Positions 58,531-64,000 of a DNA stretch of 64,000 nucleotides are shown here, piece after piece. A program made the position numbers and the translations under genes. The DNA comes from Ctenosaura bakeri (Eukaryota > Chordata > Lepidosauria > Squamata > Iguanidae). Position 1 is the stretch's first letter. Each line of letters begins with the position of its first letter. The stretch spans positions 248,001 through 312,000 of the forward strand of contig CAOLHI010001812.1 in assembly GCA_948474755.1 (NCBI GenBank), read 5' to 3'. The notes below the pieces were generated by a model. That model was not told where the DNA came from. It was given only the letters and a program-made list of their open reading frames with translations, and did not search any database.

Positions 58531-58920
58531 ACACTTAACACATTTATTGTGTCTTAAGCTTTTGTAGGCCAGGACAGATGCATGCAGTTGGCACATAATG
58601 TGTGTGTTTTTATTATGTGTATTCCCAACTACAAAGAGGAGCTGTTATTATAAAGTGAAGCTGGAATGCAAGATAGAAGTGCCGCATTGGAAATGCCATA
58701 TTATATTACTGTGCAGAATAAATGGAAGTCAGCTTCAGTCAAAGAGTAAAAAACACATTCCTAGTGGCCATCACTCCCTAGTTGGCACCAGAACAAAGCA
58801 AGATTAATAATGTCTTTAAAAATGCAGTAGTATTAGAGCACTGGAATGATAGCAAGAGTGATGGCAAAAATGAAGGTTATGCAAGGGATGTAAAAGGTCA
58901 TTCTGGATGAGAAAAAGATA

Positions 58921-59040
58921 CCATATTTGCCAGCATATAAAACGCACCAGCGTATAAGATGCTTTGGCATATAAGACACACCTCATTTTCAAACAGTATT
59001 TTTCAAGAAAAAAGTGAGTCTTATACACCAGCAAATACAG
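58921..59040. mobile_element. 120-bp mariner-like MITE with perfect TA flanks
   Basis: Termini CCATATTTGCCAGCATATAA and TTATACACCAGCAAATACAG are inverted copies; TA precedes (58,919-58,920) and follows (59,041-59,042). Non-coding. Confidence 0.78.
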
Positions 59041-59342
59041 TACTAAGTACAAGCTGTCTGTTTTTGGAGCAGGTGGAGAGAGAGATGGTTTGAGGGACAG
59101 ATAACAGAGGAAGTCTAAGTTAAGGAAAGGTGAGTGAGGAGATGGCTCCAAATGTGTTAAAACCAACAGTCAGGAAGCCTAAAAGCAAGGTAGCTGAAAT
59201 GACAGGGAGCAGAGTAGGCCTTGGGGTAAGAAGCAAGGACCAAAAGAAAGGATGCATGGAAAAGCTAGAGGTCTTCAGGAATGGATGAACTGAAAAAACA
59301 GGCATGAAAAAAGTAGATGCCCCTGAAGAAGTTGGTTCTCCA

Positions 59343-59412
59343 AAAAAGAGAGAGAGAGGAGGAGGAGAAGGAGGAGGAGACGCTGACGACGGGGGGGGAG
59401 GAGGAGGAAGAA
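59343..59412 (+). repeat. Purine-rich GAG/GGA simple repeat
   Basis: AAGAGAGAGAGAGGAGGAGG and GGGGGGGGAGGAGGAGGAAG; near-pure purine strand in EXOSC7 intron 2. Confidence 0.85.
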
Positions 59413-60442
59413 ATTGTTCAGAACGTGTACACAGATGCTTCTGTTTACTGCTGGCCAAAAGCTACAAGGGATGCCCAGGAGGCTGGGGGCTGGGAAACAG
59501 TGGCAAGGTGCAGGTGCTAAATAACTTGATCTTTCTGGTAAGATTATTGAAGGACAGAAAATACTGGCTCAGAAGCAGCAGTCAGAATAAAAGGTCTTGT
59601 AGAGATGACAAGGATTTGAAGAAAAGATGAATGGTCAAAGAAGATAGGGAAAGGGAATTGGGGAAAAAAACCACAGGGTCGATGGATGGTCACATGGTAT
59701 TATTAGAAAGAAGCTAGACAAGCAAAATTGCTGTAAAGATGGGTATTTATAAAGTGGATAGCCAAGTGCCAAGTTGAGTCAACTTGATCAGAAGAATTGC
59801 ATTGTGGTAATTGATTTCTGTGGCTAAATCTTTGACCAGGGAAGAACTACTAAGAATGTACTTTTTCCTAAACATAAGAACAGTTTGAAAGTCTTCCTCA
59901 TATGTGAAAGATGAAGGAAGGAAAACATATATATGCAATTTAGAATTGCAAACAAGAATTTCCTCAGTCTTTTTAGTCAAACAATTGAAGGTATGCTTAG
60001 TGTTGCATACAATATGCATGGTGACATTTTTATTTTCTGTCCTTAACAAAATCCTACTTTTTTGAAATGAAATGTGCATGGGCTGTGCTGTGTGAAGTCT
60101 GGAGATTCAATCAAACTTACTTAATAGCCCTGCTAATAGCTCTTATTTTGGGGTTATTGTGTGGAACAACAATTATGGACTATGTTATTATCTCTGTCTG
60201 TTGAATTCAGACTGTTAGTTAGCGGTGCTTATGTGCTTTAGCTTATAAGATAATGCATCAGTTAGTTGACTGTTTCACTGCTTTGCAGGGGATTTTAAAA
60301 GTCTAATAATGTGACTTCAAAACTTTTTTTTATTAAGAGGTTTAGGATAATGCTGACCAATATGGAAACTAGAAGAATGGGATGCTGGTGAAATATCAAA
60401 AGGATTGAAAAATATGTCTAGCACAATGCTGTATTTTAACAG

Positions 60443-60537
60443 GGCCACACAGACATCCTAGTTGGAGTCAAAGCAGAAATGGGAGTACCAAAGTTGGATA
60501 AACCAAATCAAGGCTATCTGGAATTCTTCGTTGACTG
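60443..60537 (+). CDS. EXOSC7: EXOSC7 coding exon 3 (residues 54-84, then a split codon)
   Basis: Acceptor TTTTAACAG is followed by GHTDILVGVKAEMGVPKLDK, then NQGYLEFFVD and two bases of a cysteine codon (TG|GTTAGT). The GHTDILVGVKAE segment corresponds to the conserved beta strand of the RNase PH core. The donor GTTAGT is acceptable though weaker than those of exons 1 and 2. No further EXOSC7 exon is visible up to 64,000, so the window ends inside intron 3; the complete protein should be about 290 residues. Confidence 0.93.
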
Positions 60538-60754
60538 GTTAGTGCAAACTGTTTGTAATATATGAATATATATAAAACCATATAGCATCGGTGTTAAATG
60601 GATGGCAGCAGGACTGAGCACGTTATATTTGTTTTCAAAGTTTCCATGCCGACAAGATGGATGATGGTGATAATAACAGTTGTGATAATCTGGCTTTCCT
60701 CCGTGGACCTCAGGATAACATGTATAACTGCCTTAATCAATTTTAGACTGAATT

Positions 60755-60906
60755 TAGTGACCCTAAGGCAAACCTAACATGCAGTTTTCTAGGTCTGATA
60801 GTGTGTAACATGCCCAAGGTCATGCAGTGGGTTTCCATGGCTGAGTGGAGAACTGAACTTTGGTTTCCAACATCATAGTCCAACACTCAAACCACTACAC
60901 CACATT
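60755..60906 (-). mobile_element. Sauria-type SINE, partial
   Basis: GTGACCCTAAGGCAAACCTA through CAACACTCAAACCACTACAC; core and head are present, the tail is partial. Confidence 0.7.
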
Positions 60907-61075
60907 GGGTCTCTTCCTTCTGCCTTACAGAGCAGTATTGTCTTTTCTAGTGAGTCATGTTGTCTTATAATATGACCAAAGTAAAACATCCTTAGGTTAG
61001 TCATCTTGGCTTTTGGGGAGCATTCACTAACTACCATTACATTGTTTTGCCTTTCTTCATCTCCACTGGAAACGT
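60907..61075 (-). mobile_element. RTE-like LINE C-terminal fragment
   Basis: The minus strand gives SECSPKAKMTNLRMFYFGHI followed by IRQHDSLEKTILLCKAEG, the RTE C-terminal block (FGHIxRxxDSLEKTI). Directly adjoins a Sauria SINE piece. Confidence 0.65.
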
Positions 61076-61324
61076 ATAAAATCACCTTTAGGTTTCTGGC
61101 AAATCTGCCATTCCCTTACTATATATGTATGTGTGTGTGCATTATTATAATTTGCATGGTGACATTTTTATTTTCTGTCCTTAAACAAAATCCTGATAAG
61201 AATATTTAGAGGCCTAACAACATACAGCAGTACAATTCCTACAGTTACAGGGAGCCCAGGAACCCCTGAATCCAGACCCTAGAGGTAATATCTTATATGA
61301 TACAGGGTACCATTAACATGATAC

Positions 61325-61555
61325 TTCTTTAAAAAATAAATTATGTGCAATCAAGTCAGCTTAGACTTGTTGCTGCCCAGTGAATGAGAAATCTCCACAA
61401 TCCCCAAGCGTCAACTGCTCAGATCTTGCAAACCCATGGGTTGTGGCTTCCTTGGTTGAATCTACCTCCACTTATGTGGTCTCCCTCTTTTTCTATTGTC
61501 TTCGACATTACCAAACATAATCATATTTTCCAATGAGTCATGTTGTCTCATGATA
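61325..61555 (-). mobile_element. RTE/BovB-like LINE 3' end fragment
   Basis: AATCAAGTCAGCTTAGACTT, GAGAAATCTCCACAATCCCC and TTTTCCAATGAGTCATGTTG, the same 3' segment as at 51.2 kb but more decayed. In EXOSC7 intron 3. Confidence 0.55.
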
Positions 61556-62340
61556 AAAAAATTACACACTGACTGGTAAAGGTACTTTTTTAACTGCAAA
61601 AAGTAGCATTAACTCATTCCTAAAATACTGGCTTCTGGGAGACATGAGGGGCGTTATCTGTTTTTGTATTTTTCAGTGATTGCTTAAATGAGAAAGTAAC
61701 ACGTTGGTAAAGTTCTAATGTGCACACGTTTAAAGTAATGAAAACAGACCTACCTCAGTTAACAAAGCCTCTGACAAGAAGGCTCCCTTTTATAAAGTCA
61801 TTTGATGCCTGTCCACCTCCACACACCCCTTTTAGTAGCATCAGCATTGGGAGGAGGATGAAGGTGGAGGAGAGCACATTTCCTGTGTCGGGTGCAGCTG
61901 CATTTCTGTAGTAAACAATGCAATAAAGCTTGAGCTGGGAAAGAGCAGGATTCTGTTCGAGCTGAACCTATTGCAGTTGTGCGTGCTTGCTTACAACAAG
62001 CAAAGTAAACAGCAGCTGCCTCAAAGTATGTTGTTATTTTTTTTCCAGCCTCAGAGTATGTTACTGAGCATGTGTGAACAGCAAAACAGAGAATAAGGGA
62101 GAGGAGATAAGCCTGCCTCACTAGGTCATGCTCAGCATGATAGTAAAACATAAATGTATAAGTCTCATCACCAAAATGGAAATCATAAGAGAAGTGAAGA
62201 CTAGTTAAGAAAAAAAATTATCCTTGGATGCACTTTGAGAGAAATTTTAAAGCAGTCTCAAGAAGATTTAAAATGTTTTCGTTTTCTTTCTCAAGGCTTC
62301 CCTGATCTGTTTCTTTCATTTCACATGTGCATATTGTTAG

Positions 62341-62578
62341 GCAAGGCAGTGTGGTGTAGTGGTTTGAGCATTGAGCTACACCTCTGGAGACCAGGGTTGA
62401 CTCCCCACTCAGCCCTGAAATCCACTGGGTGACCTTGGACAAGTCTCATTCTTGGCCTCAGAGGCAGGCAAAGGTAAACTTCCTCTGAACTAAGTTTGCT
62501 AAGAAACCCCACAATATGGGCATCTTAGGATTGCCAAAAGTCAGAAAAGACTTGAAGGGACACACAACGACAACATAT
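62341..62578 (+). mobile_element. Sauria-type SINE, near full length
   Basis: GTGTGGTGTAGTGGTTTGAG head, CCACTGGGTGACCTTGGACA core, and AGACTTGAAGGGACACACAA tail. Same family as 37,217-37,442, opposite orientation, in EXOSC7 intron 3. Confidence 0.85.
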
Positions 62579-62779
62579 TATTAGGTTTGGATGAAAAAAT
62601 TGGTTGAAAGGCATTGAACTGCTCATTTTTTATGTGTGCTGCAAGAAACTATCCTTATTTTCATTTTTATTTCTGCATCTGGTACCAAATTTTCTGTTAC
62701 AGAAATGACACCCAGGAACACATTTACTTTCTAAACTGTAAGGCATGCATTCTTCTTGGTTACTATATATTTAGAAATA

Positions 62780-62981
62780 GGCAATTTCTGCCCTACACTG
62801 TTATAGTGCTATTATTCCACTTTCAATATCCTGTGGAATTCTGGGGTTTGTAGTTTACTCAGGCCAAATTGCTCTCTGGCTGAGAATTTTAAAGCACCCT
62901 CCCTAAACTGCAAACCCCAAGATTCCATAGGATGTTGAAAATGGAGTCATAGCACTGTAACAGTATAGTGCAGAAATGGCC
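62780..62981. mobile_element. Palindromic MITE, copy 12
   Basis: GGCAATTTCTGCCCTACAC ... TAGTGCAGAAATGGCC, ATA on both sides. EXOSC7 intron 3. Confidence 0.88.
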
Positions 62982-64000
62982 ATAGTTAACACTCATCATC
63001 AGCCTACCACTAGATGGTGCCAACTGAACAGATGTTTAATACCAGGAGTGCTTTCTTTATGTATTACTGAAGCTTCCTTAGGTTGAAAAAAAAAATTTTT
63101 TTTTGAGATTTTGGTGATCATTCCTCCTAGCACACAATTTTAAAAAGTCACTGTAATTATAAACTCATTGTGAGTGCAGTCTTGTTTTCTCCTTCACTTT
63201 GAGAGAAACAAGAGGGGAATGTAGAGAGTGTATAGTTATAAAAGAGGTCAGGTTTCTTGTACTTATAGTTGTGTGAAAGACCTGGTTTCAGCAGACATTG
63301 CTGTCTAAAGTTAAAGTTGCTGAAATTCTATTTCATACACTGTCAAAGATACAGAAGTCCTGTCCTCTTTGTTTTGAGGTCACTCTAGATGTAAGTCTTC
63401 CACTAGAATTTTTATTTTAAGTATTAATTTCATTGTTGCTGAAATGAGGACTGAATCACATGAAAGCTGGCATTCACACACACTCTCACACACACACCTG
63501 TCGTTATATGTTGAATAGTGTTATTCCTGAAGTGGAGGAACACTATGATTTTGTGCCAAAAGTTCAGGCAATTTAAGTTATAAAGTATGGAACACAGTAA
63601 AGAGTTTGAAACTTGCCGCTGTGTTGTTTACTAGATTTTAATCAGGGTAACTAGAATTCCAGTGACCATTCATACAGAACTCTGACTGAGTTAATTAGAA
63701 TTCGGGCATGTAAATATGTCACATATATATAATAGATGGGTCATACTTAGGATGGTCATGCAGGGAGCTGTTAGGACATCCAAGAATATTCATAATTATT
63801 CCAACTTCTGATGAGAAGAGTGTGAGCAATAGAACAATGACAGATTGCAACTTCTAGTAGAAAGGAAAATTCAGTATGAATTGAAAACAGCTAGATTTCA
63901 CATGAGATGGATCGGGCAGGGTGAGGGAAGTAGCATAAACCAACTAGTGACTTTTTTGCCTATTTGTTGTTTGTTCAGCATAAATTCATATTGAGAGAAG
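62982..64000 (+). other. EXOSC7 intron 3, no further exon seen
   Basis: AT-rich intronic DNA with a CA run at 63,478-63,499. The next EXOSC7 exon lies beyond the window. Confidence 0.5.

Larger units (their letters stand above)
58531..60442 (+). other. EXOSC7 intron 2, right part
   Basis: Holds the 120-bp TA-flanked MITE and the GAG simple repeat; otherwise nothing is recognised. Confidence 0.5.
54523..64000 (+). other. EXOSC7: EXOSC7 locus, 5' part (continues beyond the window)
   Basis: Gene-level entry for the first three coding exons and introns 1-3. The introns hold MITEs (54,710-55,896), a hAT-like MITE, a long CR1 copy (57,543-58,530), a TA-flanked 120-bp MITE (58,921-59,040), Sauria SINE pieces and an RTE 3' piece. 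Head-to-head orientation with ZDHHC3 agrees with the mammalian order. Confidence 0.9.

Overview
The window looks like vertebrate nuclear DNA, most likely from a squamate reptile (lizard lineage). The genes have spliced exons with GT..AG boundaries. The repeats are a typical lepidosaur mixture: CR1 LINEs ending in ATTCTATG tandem octamers, an RTE/BovB-like LINE, Sauria-type SINEs, R4-like and L2-like LINE pieces, a DIRS element, and many MITEs. The assignment rests on this repeat set and on gene order; the species cannot be named from the sequence.

Two genes are recognised, head to head. ZDHHC3 (Golgi palmitoyltransferase) is on the minus strand: five shared coding exons between 30,186 and 21,896, then two alternative terminal coding exons, at 16,570-16,412 and 10,553-10,317. 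The shared exons plus the near terminal exon make an uninterrupted 299-codon protein; with the far terminal exon it would be 325 codons. EXOSC7 (RNase PH-like exosome subunit, RRP42) is on the plus strand: coding exons 1-3 at 54,523-54,579, 57,249-57,350 and 60,443-60,537, with the rest beyond the right edge. ZDHHC3-EXOSC7 adjacency is also the mammalian arrangement.

Layout. 1-10 kb: sequence downstream of ZDHHC3, with an R4-like LINE fragment, an inverted CR1 pair and a Tigger-like MITE. 10-30 kb: ZDHHC3 coding exons, with CR1, hAT-like and L2-like debris in introns. 30-49 kb: presumed first intron of ZDHHC3, holding a 6-kb DIRS-type tyrosine-recombinase retrotransposon (38.5-44.57 kb), itself inside an L1-like 3' tail flanked by 94-bp direct repeats, then a decayed RTE LINE (46.2-48.8 kb). 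49.3-50.1 kb: GC-rich CpG-island-like promoter, probably ZDHHC3's. 50.1-54.2 kb: intergenic DNA packed with palindromic MITEs, a 5S-rRNA-derived SINE piece and a Tigger-like MITE. 54.23-54.6 kb: EXOSC7 promoter and exon 1. 54.7-64 kb: EXOSC7 introns with more MITEs and a long CR1 copy.

The most striking content is (i) the DIRS element, with terminal repeats, internal complementary region and an 883-codon gag-tail/RT/RNase H frame all legible, but with the recombinase frame stopped by TAG exactly where the catalytic tyrosine is expected; (ii) the burst of about twelve palindromic MITEs, eight within 2.6 kb around the EXOSC7 promoter, apparently driving apart what in mammals is a compact bidirectional promoter; and (iii) the retained pair of alternative ZDHHC3 terminal exons. 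All family assignments come from reading the sequence; no database search was run.
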